The notes: a model not told the origin generated them from the letters alone. A DNA stretch of 64,000 nt from Psychrobacter sp. JCM 18901 (GCF_000586435.1 NZ_BAWH01000001.1:434001-498000); one strand, 5' to 3'. Counted from the first letter of the stretch, positions 44,071-55,311 are shown. Made by a program: numbers and translations.

Positions 44071-45326
44071 ATGATGACTGCTTTTAAAAGCCGTATGATC
44101 CCGACGATTACCAACGAAGCTGCCATTGCCTGTATCGGTATGTACTGCATGGCAGTCGTTATGGGCTATGGCCGCTTTCTGTTTACCGCCACCTTACCTG
44201 ATATTATGGTGCAATTGTCGTTATCAACGACGATTGCAGGCTGGCTGGCATCAATCAATTATATCGGTTACTTTATTGGTGCTCTTATCGCTATGTTTGT
44301 GCCTCAGCGCTCGACATGGCAGGCGATGACGCTGTGGGCGATTATCAGTGTTGTCACCACGATGTTACTCGTCATACCAAATATGTCGCTCACGCTATGG
44401 TATATCATTCGCTTAATTGCAGGCATTGCAAGTGGTGTGGCGATGATTCTAAGCTCATCTTTTGTGATTCAAACCCTTAGCCCTGAGCGCCGTTCTGTAT
44501 TGTCAGCAGTCCACTATGCAGGTATTGGCGTTGGTATTAGCGCCTCTGCCATCGTGACGTGGTGGCTATTAAAACTAGGCTATCACTTCGATGTAATTTG
44601 GCTGGTCGCAGGTGTCACCAGTTTGCCGCTTGTATGGCTACTGTATGCGATAAAGCCAAGACAAGTACGGGCTGTTGATTCACAGCAGATTGATGCCAAA
44701 CAACACGTGTCAGTGCACCAGACCTATGTAAACTTTAAACGCTCCTTATACGAAGCAATTTCTGGACACCATAAAGCGCTTGCTTTACTTTTTGTCAGCT
44801 ACGTACTGGCAGGGTTTGGTTATATCAGCTCAGCAACTTTTTTACCCGTTATGGCAGCACAACGTCTAACAACACAGACGTATGCTGGACTCATGATTTG
44901 GTTGGTTGTTGGTATTTTTGCGATGTTGTCAAACCCCCTATGGGGCGCGCTTGCCAAACGTATCGGTGAAATAAAAACCTTAATGGGGCTAACAGTATTG
45001 CAAGCATTTGGCATGTGCTTGCCTATATGGTTTGATGGTGCACTTGGATTGTATGGTAATGCTGCGATTTTAGGGTTGACCTTCGTCGGTATGGTATCAA
45101 TGACACTAACGCTATTTAAAAATATTAATCCGGCCTATTCTAATTTACTGATTGCTCTAGCGACGTTGGCCTATGCATTGGGGCAGTTTTTAGGACCTTG
45201 GTAACAGTGGCACTGGCAGGGCAAGATAGTAATTTCAATGCAGGCTTACTTGTCGCTGCTATTGGATTAATGATTGGATTTGTACTATTGGTATGGTTTC
45301 GTCGACAGTCGACAACGACCGCATAG
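44071..45326 (+). CDS. YbfB/YjiJ-type MFS permease (one frame break)
   Basis: About 418 residues with twelve predicted membrane spans. The opening GYGRFLFTATLPDIM followed by AGWLASINYIGYFIGAL, and RLIAGIASGVAMIL, are characteristic of the YbfB/YjiJ group of MFS transporters. I choose the ATG at 44071; the frame is open to a TTG at 44038. A missing base near 45196-45198 moves the last 40 residues (VTVALAGQDSNFNAGLLVAA) into another frame. The substrate is unknown. It converges on the lrp gene 5 bases away, with no clear terminator between. Confidence 0.85.
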
Positions 45327-45331
45327 ATCGT

Positions 45332-45820
45332 CTAAACCACGCTACGGCTAAATACTTCTCGTAATTCAAAACTGGTATGAACTTGAGCCACGCCTTCGAT
45401 ACGATTGAGACGATGTAATAAAAACTCTTCGTAATGTGTCATATCACGTACTCTGACCTTAATTAGATAGTCTTCGGTGCGACCTGTGACAATACTACAG
45501 CTGATGACTTCTTCAAAGCTCTGAACCTTGCGTTCAAACTGCTCAAAACGTTCTGCTGTATGACGATCCATACTAATAGCGATAAACACGGCCAGTGGAT
45601 AGCCAAGTTTTTGCGCATCGGTTTTGGTATGGTAGCCAGTGATTATGTTTGCATCTTCTAAGCGCTTTATACGACGTGCGCAAGGGGTGGCAGACAGGTT
45701 GACGCGTTCAGCAAGTTCAGTAATACTCATGCGCGCCTGCGTTTGCAATAAGCGCAGCAACTGTCTATCTGTCTCGTCTATATCTGCAGTCCCTATACTA
45801 TCAATATGATTATCTGGCAT
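45332..45820 (-). CDS. Lrp/AsnC family transcriptional regulator
   Basis: 162 residues. The N-terminal HTH is in MSITELAERVNLSATPCARRIKRLE, followed by the RAM effector domain (GYPLAVFIAISM, VISCSIVTGRTEDYLIKV). This is the standard Lrp/AsnC layout. It is divergent from leuA across about 220 bases, so leucine-responsive control of leuA and itself is a natural but unproven guess. A family paralogue acting on another amino acid is possible. Confidence 0.92.
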   Translation of the reverse strand: MPDNHIDSIGTADIDETDRQLLRLLQTQARMSITELAERVNLSATPCARRIKRLEDANIITGYHTKTDAQKLGYPLAVFIAISMDRHTAERFEQFERKVQSFEEVISCSIVTGRTEDYLIKVRVRDMTHYEEFLLHRLNRIEGVAQVHTSFELREVFSRSVV

Positions 45821-46041
45821 TTCTTAAGCCTTAATAGTGAATTTATTCGATTATAATGTCTAAATTGTGTTTTTCCACTAAAATAACAGAAAATAAAGTA
45901 AAAGAAAGCAGGTTTCTCTCTGTTAAACTTTGATATTATTATGGTATGAACACTAGTTATCTCGTATGATAAATACTGATCTAATCAACAGCTAATCGCC
46001 TAGCTAAATATATAAACAACCATATCATCTAAGGATTGATT

Positions 46042-47828
46042 ATGTCTGACCAAGCCACGCACACTGCAGCCACAGGGACTGCAAAGATTACACCAAAAAG
46101 TGCCGCTTTTGACTTCCGTAAATACCGTCCATTTGCATTTGCGCCATCGCTGCCAGATCGTACTTGGCCAAGCAAGACGATTGAGAAGTCACCGATATGG
46201 GCAAGTGTGGATCTGCGTGATGGTAACCAAGCACTGATTGATCCGATGACCATTGAACAAAAAATGCGTTTCTTTAAGACTTTAGTAGATGTTGGTTTTA
46301 AAGAGATTGAGATTGGTTTTCCGTCAGCGGCGCAGGTAGAGTTTGACTTTGCGCGTAAGCTTATCGAAGAAAACCACGTACCTGAAGATGTAACGCTACA
46401 AGTATTGGTACAAGCGCGCGAGCATTTGATTGCCCGTACTTTTGAATCGTTAAAAGGTGCAAAACGTGCGGTTGTCCATGTCTATAACTCAACCAGCCGT
46501 GTACAACGCGAAAAAGTCTATGGCAAAGATAAAGCTGAAATCAAAGAGATTGCTATTGCAGGCGCTAAGCTATTACAAGAATATGCAGCAAAATACCCTG
46601 AGACAGATTGGGTATTTCAATACTCGCCAGAGAGTTTTAGCCAGACAGAAACTGAATATGCCGTAGAGGTTTGCGATGCAGTGTGTGACGTATGGCAACC
46701 ACAGCAGGGTCAGGAAGTTATCTTTAACTTGCCAGCGACGGTCGAAGCATCTATGCCTAATGTCTTTGCTGATCAAGTAGAGTACTTCTGCCGTCATCTA
46801 GCGCAGCGTGAGCATGTTATTGTTAGCTTGCATACTCATAATGACCGTGGTTGTGCCGTAGCAGCAGCTGAGTTGGGTGTGCTTGCAGGTGCCGATCGTA
46901 TCGAAGGCACATTGCTTGGTAACGGTGAGCGTACAGGTAACATGGATATCATGGTCATGGCCATGAACTTGTTTAGCCAAGGTATCGATCCTGAGCTTGA
47001 TTTTAGCAATATGAGTGAAATCGTACAGGTGGTGAGCGAATGCAATAACTTACCATTGCACCCACGTCATCCTTATGTAGGCGAGTTGGTCTTTACGGCA
47101 TTTAGTGGCTCACATCAAGATGCTATCAAAAAAAATCTCTCGACTACAATGAAAGCAATCAGAGCAAAACAGCCAATGTCTGGGACGTGGCTTATCTACC
47201 CATTGATCCTGCGCATATTGGCCGTAGCTACCAAGACGTGGTACGTATCAATAGCCAGTCAGGCAAAGGTGGCGTCGCATATATCTTGCAGCGTAACTAC
47301 GGTTTTAATCTACCACGTTGGATGCAAATTGACTTTAGTCGTGTGGTACAAAAACAAGCTGAAGCGGCAGCACGCGAGCTGCAAAATGACGAAATCCTAC
47401 AGACCTTTGAAGATACTTACTTGCAGCAGGGTAAGTTTGAACTACTAGACTATAGCGTCAACAATAAAGGCGGCGCGGTTTACTTTAGTGGTCAGGTGCA
47501 GATGAATAGCGATACCATTAATATTGATGGCACAGGTAACGGTCCATTATCATCGTTTATTGACGGACTTGCACAGCATACGGGCAAATCACTACACATT
47601 ATTAACTATGCAGAGCACGCGATTAACCCGCATCATAACAGCGGTAATGGTATCGATGATGATACCAATAGTGATAACAAAACCAATGCCAACGCTGCTG
47701 CTTACATTCAGTTAAATGTTGATGGTGAAGTGTATTCAGGCATCGGTACTTGCAGCAGTACGGTGTCAGCCATGCTAAAAGGGGCGTTGTCAGCTTTTGC
47801 TCAAGCGCTAAATACAGAAGCTGCTTAG
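46042..47828 (+). CDS. leuA: 2-isopropylmalate synthase, long form (one frame break)
   Basis: About 595 residues of the LeuA type-2 group, which condenses acetyl-CoA and 2-oxoisovalerate as the first step of leucine synthesis. The start ATG 46042 follows AAGG by 7 bases. The catalytic barrel has [29 protein letters not shown] and [16 protein letters not shown]. The C-terminal leucine-binding regulatory domain is in the second frame ([14 protein letters not shown] onward). The A8 run at 47128-47135 breaks it; six or nine restores [23 protein letters not shown] Asn/Asp-rich insertion lies near the end. The frame error is probably technical. Confidence 0.94.
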
Positions 47829-47869
47829 TGTTAAGTAGTCATTGATACCACGCAAAATTCTGTATGCTA

Positions 47870-47923
47870 ATAACGCCATCGCTCCTTGTCTCTAGCAAGT
47901 AAAGCGATGGCGTTATTTTTTGC
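47870..47923 (+). terminator. Intrinsic terminator after leuA
   Basis: Long stem AATAACGCCATCGCT / AGCGATGGCGTTATT with a 19-base loop, followed by T-run. Confidence 0.88.
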
Positions 47924-48045
47924 TATAAATACCTATGAAATTCCGACTATAGATTTATGAGCAATAGCATAATGTTACTTGTGTTTTTGGTGTCTAAGAC
48001 TTACGCTAATGTGTATATTAAAATATTATAAATAAAAGGTTAATT

Positions 48046-48678
48046 ATGGAACCTATCTCATTTGCTTCATTCACACTGGCATCTATTTTGGCTTCATTGC
48101 CTGCAAACGGTGAGGCTATTACCAAGCCGACCATCACCACTCATATTAGTCCAGCCATTGCTGGACAGTGGGAAATAGACTTGGACAGTAGCGCTCATTC
48201 TACTCAAGCCATGACGACCAAGGAAGCGGAAGCTAACCAGTCGGCAAATACTGCGCAACAACCTAGCAGTGTAGAGCCTAAGGTGATGACGGGCATGGAT
48301 GGCGGCGTACTGACTCAAAGTGAAGAGCGGGTTCTAAACATTCAACCAACGACTAGTAAGAACTTACTTGCGTCAGTTGGTCAGTCTAACCAGTGCCGCG
48401 AGCTATATAACTTTAGTGCGGATAATGAGATGTGGTCTGTTAGTGGCAAAGAGTGGACATACGGCCGCTATCTAGTCACTCACCGTGAAGAAGGGCTGCC
48501 AGTTATTGCGATCAAGACTGTTTATGATAATAATGAAGTGGATTGCTCAGGCAATCAGATCGACCAGACTGATGAAGCGTTAATTGCATTTATCAATCAT
48601 GATGGCAACCAGATGCAATGGTGCGCTGATCCTGATGGTAACGAATGCTTTATGAACTTCAATAGAGTGTTGCCATAA
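48046..48678 (+). CDS. Hypothetical exported protein with four cysteines
   Basis: 210 residues, no family recognised. The N-terminus (SFASFTLASILASLPANGEA) is a weak signal-like hydrophobic stretch without a preceding Lys/Arg, so export is uncertain. A Ser/Thr/Gln-rich middle (about 45-105) leads to a folded C-terminal part with four Cys (CRELYNFSADNEMW, EVDCSGNQ, MQWCADPDGNECFM) that could pair as disulfides in the periplasm. GQWEIDLDSS and WTYGRYLVTHREEG are further notable segments. Monocistronic between two terminators. Confidence 0.75.
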   Translation: MEPISFASFTLASILASLPANGEAITKPTITTHISPAIAGQWEIDLDSSAHSTQAMTTKEAEANQSANTAQQPSSVEPKVMTGMDGGVLTQSEERVLNIQPTTSKNLLASVGQSNQCRELYNFSADNEMWSVSGKEWTYGRYLVTHREEGLPVIAIKTVYDNNEVDCSGNQIDQTDEALIAFINHDGNQMQWCADPDGNECFMNFNRVLP

Positions 48679-48729
48679 TTAGATATGCTCGTTGTACTTT
48701 ATGTATGATTGACAGCTTATTGATGACAT

Positions 48730-48758
48730 AAAAACCGCTATATTAATAGCGGTTTTTT
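48730..48758. terminator. Bidirectional intrinsic terminator
   Basis: Stem AAAAACCGCTAT / ATAGCGGTTTTTT between the convergent hypothetical gene and accC. Confidence 0.9.
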
Positions 48759-48799
48759 ATGTGCTGTTTTAATTAAACTTAGCGAACTCTATAAGTATT

Positions 48800-50169
48800 T
48801 TAGCCTACGAGTCTTTTTTTAACTTTATTCGCAGTCAGCAGCTCTCTTTCGAGATAGTGAATATTTTGCGCTTCACGAGTAAAGTTCTCATCCGCCAAAA
48901 TCACATCACGATGCAAAGGTATATTGGTTTTGATACCTTCGATAATCAGCTCATCAAGGGCATGTACTGTCTTAGCAATGGCTTGCTGACGAGTTTGACC
49001 GTGACATATAAGCTTACCAATCAACGAATCATAATAGGTCGGTATCTCATAGCCAGGGTATAGATGAGAGTCAAAACGGATACCAGAACCACTTGGCGTG
49101 AACAATTGACTGATAGTACCTGGGCAAGGTACGAAAGTCGCTGCATCTTCGGCATTGATACGACATTCGATCGCATGACCCTGAATCTCAATCTCACTCT
49201 GACGATAAGACAGGCCGTAACCGGCAGCAATTTTGAGCTGTTCGACAACAACATCAATACCAGTAATCATCTCAGTCACTGGATGCTCAACCTGTACACG
49301 AGTGTTCATTTCAATAAAGAAAAACTCGTTATTTTCAAATAGAAACTCAAACGTACCAGCACCGCGATACTTAACAAGCTCGCAAGCTTTTACACACGCC
49401 TTTAAGATCGGTTCACGTACATCATCTGGGATGTCAGGCGCAGGTGCTTCTTCTAGTACTTTTTGATGGCGACGCTGCAATGAGCAATCACGGTCATATA
49501 GATGGATAGCATTACCATTACCATCACCCAACACCTGTACTTCTACGTGGCGCGGGTTCTGTAGATAGCGCTCCATATAGACAGTGTCGTCACCGAACCA
49601 GAGTTCAGCTTCTTGTTTGGCCGCTTGTACTTGACCAATTAGTTCGTCAAAGCGTTCAACCACACGCATACCACGTCCACCGCCGCCAGAAGCCGCTTTA
49701 ATCAATAGTGGGAAGCCGATATTGCGTGCTTGCTCTTCAGCATTATGCAGGGTCACAGCGCCAACTGAGCCAGGTACGGTTGGTACGCCCGCTTTTTTTT
49801 CATAGCGTTGATGGCAGAAACTTTGTTGCCCATGAGGCGAATATGATCAGCATTAGGACCAACGAAGGTCAATCCTGCTTCTTCTACTTGTTCAGCAAAT
49901 TCAGCATTCTCAGACAAAAAGCCATAACCGGGATGGATAGCATCTGCACCAGTGATTTCAGCAGCGGTTAAGATGGTATTGATATCAAGGTAGCTTTGGT
50001 TAGCATTAGGCTTGCCAATACAAATTGCCTCATCAACAAAGCGCAAGTGCATCAAGTTGGCATCCGCAGTAGAGTAGACACCTACCGTTTCGATACCTAG
50101 CGCTTTACAGGCGCGGACGATGCGCAGGGCAATTTCGCCTCTGTTGGCAATGAGCAATTTTTTTATCAT
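48800..50169 (-). CDS. accC: Acetyl-CoA carboxylase biotin carboxylase AccC (one frame break)
   Basis: About 455 residues, the ATP-grasp biotin carboxylase subunit, carboxylating biotin on AccB for fatty acid synthesis. It starts [64 protein letters not shown] and [10 protein letters not shown] follow in order. The T8 run at 49793-49800 breaks it; six restores [14 protein letters not shown]. An A7 run near the end also leaves the last residues uncertain. It is the second gene of an accBC operon. Essential, so a real pseudogene is very unlikely. Confidence 0.96.
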
Positions 50170-50294
50170 GGGTTCATCCTTGTCGAAGCGTCAGTCATTG
50201 ACTGAGTTTCGATACATAGCATCATGTTATTTAGCATTGACGCGGTATATATACCAAAAGTCAGCCATAATGAAATAAAGTATGGCAAATATCG

Positions 50295-50719
50295 TTACGC
50301 TTTATAGCGTATGACAGGTTGACCGAACTGTACGACTTCAGAGTTATCTACCAAGATTTCGTCAACAATACCACTTTGAGTCGCTTCAAGCGGGTTCATG
50401 ATTTTCATGCTTCGATAATACCTAAAGTATCACCTGCCTGAACCTTTTGACCGACTTTCACAAATGGTGGGTCATTAGGGCTTGGTGCTGAATAGAAAAC
50501 ACCAACCATTGGTGAAGACTCAACGCTACCCGCTTTTTCTGCAGGTTTGCCTTCGACAGCGGCAGCAGCGTTCGCAGTTGGGGCAGCCATCATAGTTGGC
50601 GCAGGCGCGTCATAGTGACGAGTTAAGCTAATATGCTCGTCGTCAGAACTGATTTCTAAATTAACCAGTTCACTTTCTTCCATAAGGGCGATGAGGGTGC
50701 GTATTTTTTCAATATCCAT
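50295..50719 (-). CDS. accB: Biotin carboxyl carrier protein AccB (one frame break)
   Basis: About 142 residues. The N-terminal part starts [23 protein letters not shown]. An Ala/Pro/Met linker leads to the biotinyl domain ([34 protein letters not shown]). The frame is lost just before the biotinyl site; one missing base near 50407-50410 restores [13 protein letters not shown], whose Lys carries biotin, and the tail GQPVIRYKA. Without that base the protein would lack the modified Lys. It precedes accC by 125 bases on the same strand. Confidence 0.94.
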
Positions 50720-50959
50720 AGTTTTTATCTGGCCTTGTACTAAATTCGAGAAATAGTGTAACTAAATATTGTCTAATTAATTACTAATGATACCTAGATT
50801 CAGGGCAATGAGCAATCAATGTACAGTTGTTAACTGAGAATTTTTACATATTTTGACGTAAGCCATCTTTTTAGCAAGAAAATATCTACGATTTTTCATA
50901 GTCTGTATGATCAAATGACGCTGACAATGATTATAAAATGCAATCCATAAGCAATTGGC

Positions 50960-52326
50960 TTAACCCCATAGCACAGTTAAGCGTTTTTGCTGATAGCGTA
51001 GACGCAAAGTAAGTAAAATAGATGATAAGAATAAACCTGTAATCAACGCCATCCAAAATCCTTGTGCGCCAACGTCAGTGAAACGCACTAGATAGACGCC
51101 AAGTGGTAGGGCCACTAACCAGTAGCAGAAGAGCGTTACCCACATCGGTATAGTGGTATCTTGCATACCGCGCAATATACCAGCAACGTTAACCTGCCAG
51201 CCATCAAATAATTGATAGGCAAGTGCAAAGATAAGCAAATGCATAGACTGGGCTCTAACTTCTGGGTTATCCGTGAATGCTGCTGCCAGTTCTGGTCTGA
51301 ATAGCCATATCCCAAGCATACAAGTCAAAGCGATCAATACGGTCCATACCAGTCCAGTAGCTTGCACTTGGCGCAGTGCTAATAGGTTTTTTTGGCCAAA
51401 TCGATTGGAGACCATGATAGTGAGCGCCATGGCAACAGATATCGGTATCATAAATAGCTGTGAGGTCACTGACAGTGCTACTTGATGCGATGCTGTTGCC
51501 AACTCACCCAATGGACTGATAACGAGTGCGCCTAAGCTAAATAAACTGGCTTCAAAGAAGATAGAGATACCAATAGGGATACCAAGTTTTAACAGCTTTT
51601 TTTTATCTGTGTACGATTAGGCTAGAGAAGCCATAAAAAAATCGCGTGCTCACAAATTCGCGACGTTTCGTGAAGCTAGTATAGGCCGCCAATAATAGGA
51701 CATTTATCCATAATACTAGCGCTGTAGCCACCCCGCAGCCTGCACCGCCCATTTCTGGCATGCCAAATAACCCATGAATAAAAATATAGTTCAAGGGGAT
51801 ATCTGCGAGTAGGCCAATGATACTAATGACAGTCACAGGCTCAGGACGACCCAATGCCTCACAATAACTGCGTAGAACAGCATATACAGCGAGCGCTGGG
51901 AAACCAAATGAAACACCATGTAAATATTGCGTTGCTATCGGCTGAATGTTTTCTGGGACACCCATAATACCAAGAACATTGGGAGCCAAATTAACAATGA
52001 TAAAACCGATAATGCCAATGACACTGGCGTCCATAAGGACTGCTGCGTGATATGCGGTACTTGGCCGTGCTGGTCTTGACCAATCGCTTCACCAATCAGA
52101 GGCGTGGTTGCGATAAGCACACCTGTGGCCAATAAAAACAATGGTAGCCAAATACCAGAGCCAACGGCTACCGCAGCCAAATCAAGCGCTGAGACTTGAC
52201 CTGCATGATGGCATCGACCACGCCAAGTGCGGCTTGGCAAAACTGAGTGATTAAGATAGGGAGGGCAAGTACGCCTAAACGTAAGCTGTAGCTTTTAAAA
52301 TCTTTGAAAGACAATGGAAAAACCAT
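50960..52326 (-). CDS. MATE family multidrug/Na+ efflux pump (several frame breaks)
   Basis: About 457 residues with twelve membrane spans, NorM-like. It starts MVFPLSFKDFKSYSLRLGV and has ALPILITQFCQAALGVVD. The segments PLFLLATGVLIATTPLIGEAIGQ, LADIPLNYIFIHGLFGMPEMGGAGCGVAT and AYQLFDGWQVNVAGILRGMQDTTIPMW are typical. Missing bases near 52206, 52036 and 51617-51622, and T8 at 51597-51604, split it into four frames. All joins give sensible MATE sequence. NorM pumps exchange cationic drugs for Na+ or H+; no regulator is adjacent. This is the most damaged gene of the window. Confidence 0.85.
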
Positions 52327-52702
52327 GGTAAGCAACTTTTTATTCTTTGCGGTAATTGTTATTAAGGTTATTATTAATAAACAAACACTGCTATCAATCG
52401 ATTAAGGTTGACGCAGCAAGGAGAGCGTAGTGCCGACGATAATACTCCGATAAATAATATGAGCAAGCTTATAATGTTGCATAAGTAGATAGGCAGAGTA
52501 TGAAAATAAAAATAAAGACACTAAAATAAAAATAACCCGTCGATCCAAGTAGTGGATTGACAGGTCATATACATAGTAAGATGGTAAAGAAGCCACACTA
52601 TGATGTCAACGCTTTAGCGCCGCTATACAGGTATTAATCTTAGGTTTTTTTGTACTCTATTTCATAGTTGATGAACAACAGATAATAGCCAACTCAATGA
52701 GT
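52327..52702. other. Gap between MATE pump and EVE gene
   Basis: About 375 bases. A 64-residue minus-strand frame at 52402-52596 has one hydrophobic stretch but no supporting ribosome site or family, so I did not call it. Otherwise nothing recognised. Confidence 0.4.
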
Positions 52703-53182
52703 TTAATCCGGCAGCAACTCAAGTGTCTCCGCCATATCCATAATCGATCGCCAATGTTTGGGCTCTAATGGAATCACTGTTAACTGCTGACAGCCTTTCC
52801 TCAATAATAACGAGTCTTCCAAAGCTGGCAAAAACTTTAGCTCTGATAGTGGTAATACCTCTGTAAAAGCTTGCTCAAAAGTGAGATCGACCATATACCA
52901 GCGAGGTTCCTCTTCAGTCGCAATAGGATCATAATGACGGTGTTCAGGGTGAAACTGAGTAGGATCAGGATACCCTGCTGTAGTAACTGTCATAGTACCA
53001 GCGACTCCAGATGGCTTGGCGCTAGAGTGATAAAAGAATACCTTGTCACCAACTTTCATATCATCACGCATAAAATTACGTGCGCGGTAGTTGCGGACAC
53101 CGTCCCAACCGTCGGTGCCCAAGCGCTGCAAATCTTCAATACCAAAAAATTTAGGGTTGGATTTCATTAACCAATACGCCAT
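52703..53182 (-). CDS. EVE domain protein
   Basis: 159 residues, a single EVE domain (PUA-like fold). The diagnostic start AYWLMKSNPKFFGIEDL, then WDGVRNYRARNFMRDDMKVGDKVFFYHSS and RWYMVDLTFEQAF, are present. EVE proteins bind modified bases in nucleic acids, such as modified cytosine; the physiological role in most bacteria is unknown. No restriction system is adjacent. The frame is intact. Confidence 0.93.
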   Translation of the reverse strand: MAYWLMKSNPKFFGIEDLQRLGTDGWDGVRNYRARNFMRDDMKVGDKVFFYHSSAKPSGVAGTMTVTTAGYPDPTQFHPEHRHYDPIATEEEPRWYMVDLTFEQAFTEVLPLSELKFLPALEDSLLLRKGCQQLTVIPLEPKHWRSIMDMAETLELLPD

Positions 53183-53475
53183 ATACCTATCCTTCGATTT
53201 TTTTATTTATTTTTCAATTTGTTCTTAAAATTATCAGAGTTAGTTTCTCTTAACTCATTCTCAAACCCGTTTTTAATAGTTTCTGTTCTTAGTAGAAGCT
53301 GTTTTTAACATATTCTCTATATATTGCCCATAAGTTGCCATGGTGAATAGGGCGTTTATACGTGTTTTTGTTAATAGTTTTATGATAGATAGGCTTTTCT
53401 TTATCTCATCTAGTCGCTATCCTAGCGTTACTTTTGATATCGATCATTATTGCTCACTACAAAATAAGTTTATTT

Positions 53476-54852
53476 ATGCCCAAAGTGAATACAGACAGTA
53501 TGCCAAATGACCTGAATACGTTAAGTCTTACTGAACCAACGACGGATACTATCGAGGTCAATGTGACAGACATTCCATTGTCTCTTTACATTCACATCCC
53601 GTGGTGTGTGAAGAAGTGTCCTTATTGCGATTTTAATTCGCATGAGCTACCGATGGACAGTGAGCTATCCATGTATGAAGAATACGTCGATGCGTTACTG
53701 CTAGACGCCGCAATGCAGCAGCCTTTAACTCAGGGCCGAAAAATTGGTTCGATATTTATTGGTGGTGGTACGCCATCTTTGCTACCCATTGCTCAGTATC
53801 AGCGACTGTTTACTGGTTTACGGTCATGTTTTGAATTTGCAGAAGACATCGAAGTCACGATGGAGGCGAACCCTGGCACGCTTGAGTATGCACCATTTTC
53901 TCAGTATTTAGAGGTCGGTATCAATCGTCTGTCTATCGGCGTACAGAGCTTTGCCGCCGATAAGCTAAAGGTACTGGGGCGTATCCACGATCCTGTGCAA
54001 GCGTTATCAGCAATTCGAGCTGCCAAAGCGGCTGGATTTGTACGGGTTAATGTCGACCTGATGCACGGTCTACCGCAGCAAACCATGAATGAAGCGCTAG
54101 AAGATATCCAAATGGCGCATGATGCTGGCGCAACGCATATCTCTTGGTATCAACTGACTATTGAACCAAATACCGTGTTTTACCGTAGCCAGCCTATTTT
54201 ACCCGATGAAGACAATTTGGCAGATATAGAACAAGCAGGTCAGTCGTTATTGCAGCAATTAGGCTATAACAACTATGAGGTATCTGCGTGGGCAGGTGAG
54301 TCAGACAAACCATGTCGTCATAATATCAACTATTGGCAGTTTGGCGACTATTTAGCAATCGGCGCAGGAGCACATGGTAAAGTGACGATCAGTCGTAATG
54401 ACAGTATCGATAATGGCTCTTTAGAACTAAGAAATAAAATGGAAGATGACTTGTTAGTAACGCCAGGCATCTATCGTTTTAGCAAATCACGTTTGCCAAA
54501 AGATTATGTAGTGGTGAGTTCAGATGCCACAAAGGAATCTGACATAAACCAAATAACACCAAAAATGGTTGGCTGGCAAGCGATTGATCAAGAAGAGTTG
54601 GTGAGCGAGTTTATGTTAAATGCGCTGCGCCTACACGGCGGCGTTGCTTGGTCGATGTTTGAAAAGAGAACTGGATTAGCGCTCAATAGTGTTATTAAAC
54701 AAGTAAACAGTCTAGTTGCACAAGGGTTATTGGTAGATAGTGATACGCAGTTGCAACCGACTGTATTAGGTCAGCGTTATCTCAATCAAATATTACGCGC
54801 TTTTTTTATAAAACGGCACTTAGATGATTGTTTAATAGCAGCGAGGTACTAA
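53476..54852 (+). CDS. hemW: Radical SAM heme chaperone HemW
   Basis: 458 residues from ATG 53476 (MPKVNTDSMPND); 53497 is an alternative. The radical-SAM CxxxCxxC is Cys44/48/51 in WCVKKCPYCDFN, preceded by SLYIHIPW. The HemN/HemW signatures FIGGGTPSLL, EANPGTLE, INRLSIGVQSF, VDLMHGLPQQT and YWQFGDYLAIGAGAHG follow. HemW binds haem and delivers it to respiratory enzymes; it is not coproporphyrinogen oxidase. HemW lacks the fourth Cys of HemN (CxxxCxxCxC); here Phe follows Asp, as in HemW. Often next to rdgB, not here. Confidence 0.94.
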   Translation: MPKVNTDSMPNDLNTLSLTEPTTDTIEVNVTDIPLSLYIHIPWCVKKCPYCDFNSHELPMDSELSMYEEYVDALLLDAAMQQPLTQGRKIGSIFIGGGTPSLLPIAQYQRLFTGLRSCFEFAEDIEVTMEANPGTLEYAPFSQYLEVGINRLSIGVQSFAADKLKVLGRIHDPVQALSAIRAAKAAGFVRVNVDLMHGLPQQTMNEALEDIQMAHDAGATHISWYQLTIEPNTVFYRSQPILPDEDNLADIEQAGQSLLQQLGYNNYEVSAWAGESDKPCRHNINYWQFGDYLAIGAGAHGKVTISRNDSIDNGSLELRNKMEDDLLVTPGIYRFSKSRLPKDYVVVSSDATKESDINQITPKMVGWQAIDQEELVSEFMLNALRLHGGVAWSMFEKRTGLALNSVIKQVNSLVAQGLLVDSDTQLQPTVLGQRYLNQILRAFFIKRHLDDCLIAARY

Positions 54853-54855
54853 CAT

Positions 54856-54890
54856 AAAAAAGGCTTATCAAATAAATGATAAGCCCTTTA
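54856..54890. terminator. Bidirectional intrinsic terminator
   Basis: Stem AAAGGCTTATCA / TGATAAGCCCTT (one mismatch) with A/T flanks between convergent hemW and the entericidin-like gene. Confidence 0.82.
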
Positions 54891-54912
54891 TAAAATCTAA
54901 AAAAATCAAACC

Positions 54913-55054
54913 TTAGATTTTATCTTGTACGTCTTGTGCGCCGCCAGTTACAGCATCACCAGCGCTTGATACGTCTTGGCCAAAGCCTTTGAACGTGTTG
55001 CAACCAGTTAGAACGAACATAGCAGTTAAAGATGCGATGATTACTTTTTTTCAT
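54913..55054 (-). CDS. Entericidin A/B-like small lipoprotein (one frame break)
   Basis: About 46 residues. Hidden because A7 follows the ATG on the minus strand (T7 at 55045-55051). At six it reads MKKVIIASLTAMFVLTGCNT, a classic lipoprotein signal with the lipid Cys at about residue 18, then FKGFGQDVSSAGDAVTGGAQDVQDKI. The Gly-x-Asp-V-x-Gly-Asp pattern matches entericidin family (EcnAB) peptides, small envelope lipoproteins of toxin/antidote type in E. coli. GAGG precedes the ATG. Only one gene is found, not a pair. Confidence 0.82.
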
Positions 55055-55311
55055 AATAGTATCCTCAAAGATAAATGAGTGGTTATAAGTAACAACAGTG
55101 ATGCTAAGCATCGTGCTCAAGATTCACTGAAGAGGTATTGGATGAGACAGTCATACATAAATGCTATCGCGTTATCCATTACAGACATCATAATGAAAGT
55201 TAAAAACGCTGCACAGTATCAAAATGTAATTATTGGCAGTAAACTGTAACTTTCGATTACCTACCGCTCATAAATTTAAATAATAGAGCGCTGAATATTT
55301 GTGGAGTAAGA

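Noticed and set aside
52402..52596. 64-residue minus-strand frame with a hydrophobic stretch
   Set aside because: No ribosome site, no family resemblance, and the surrounding gap is AT-rich enough to give such a frame by chance.
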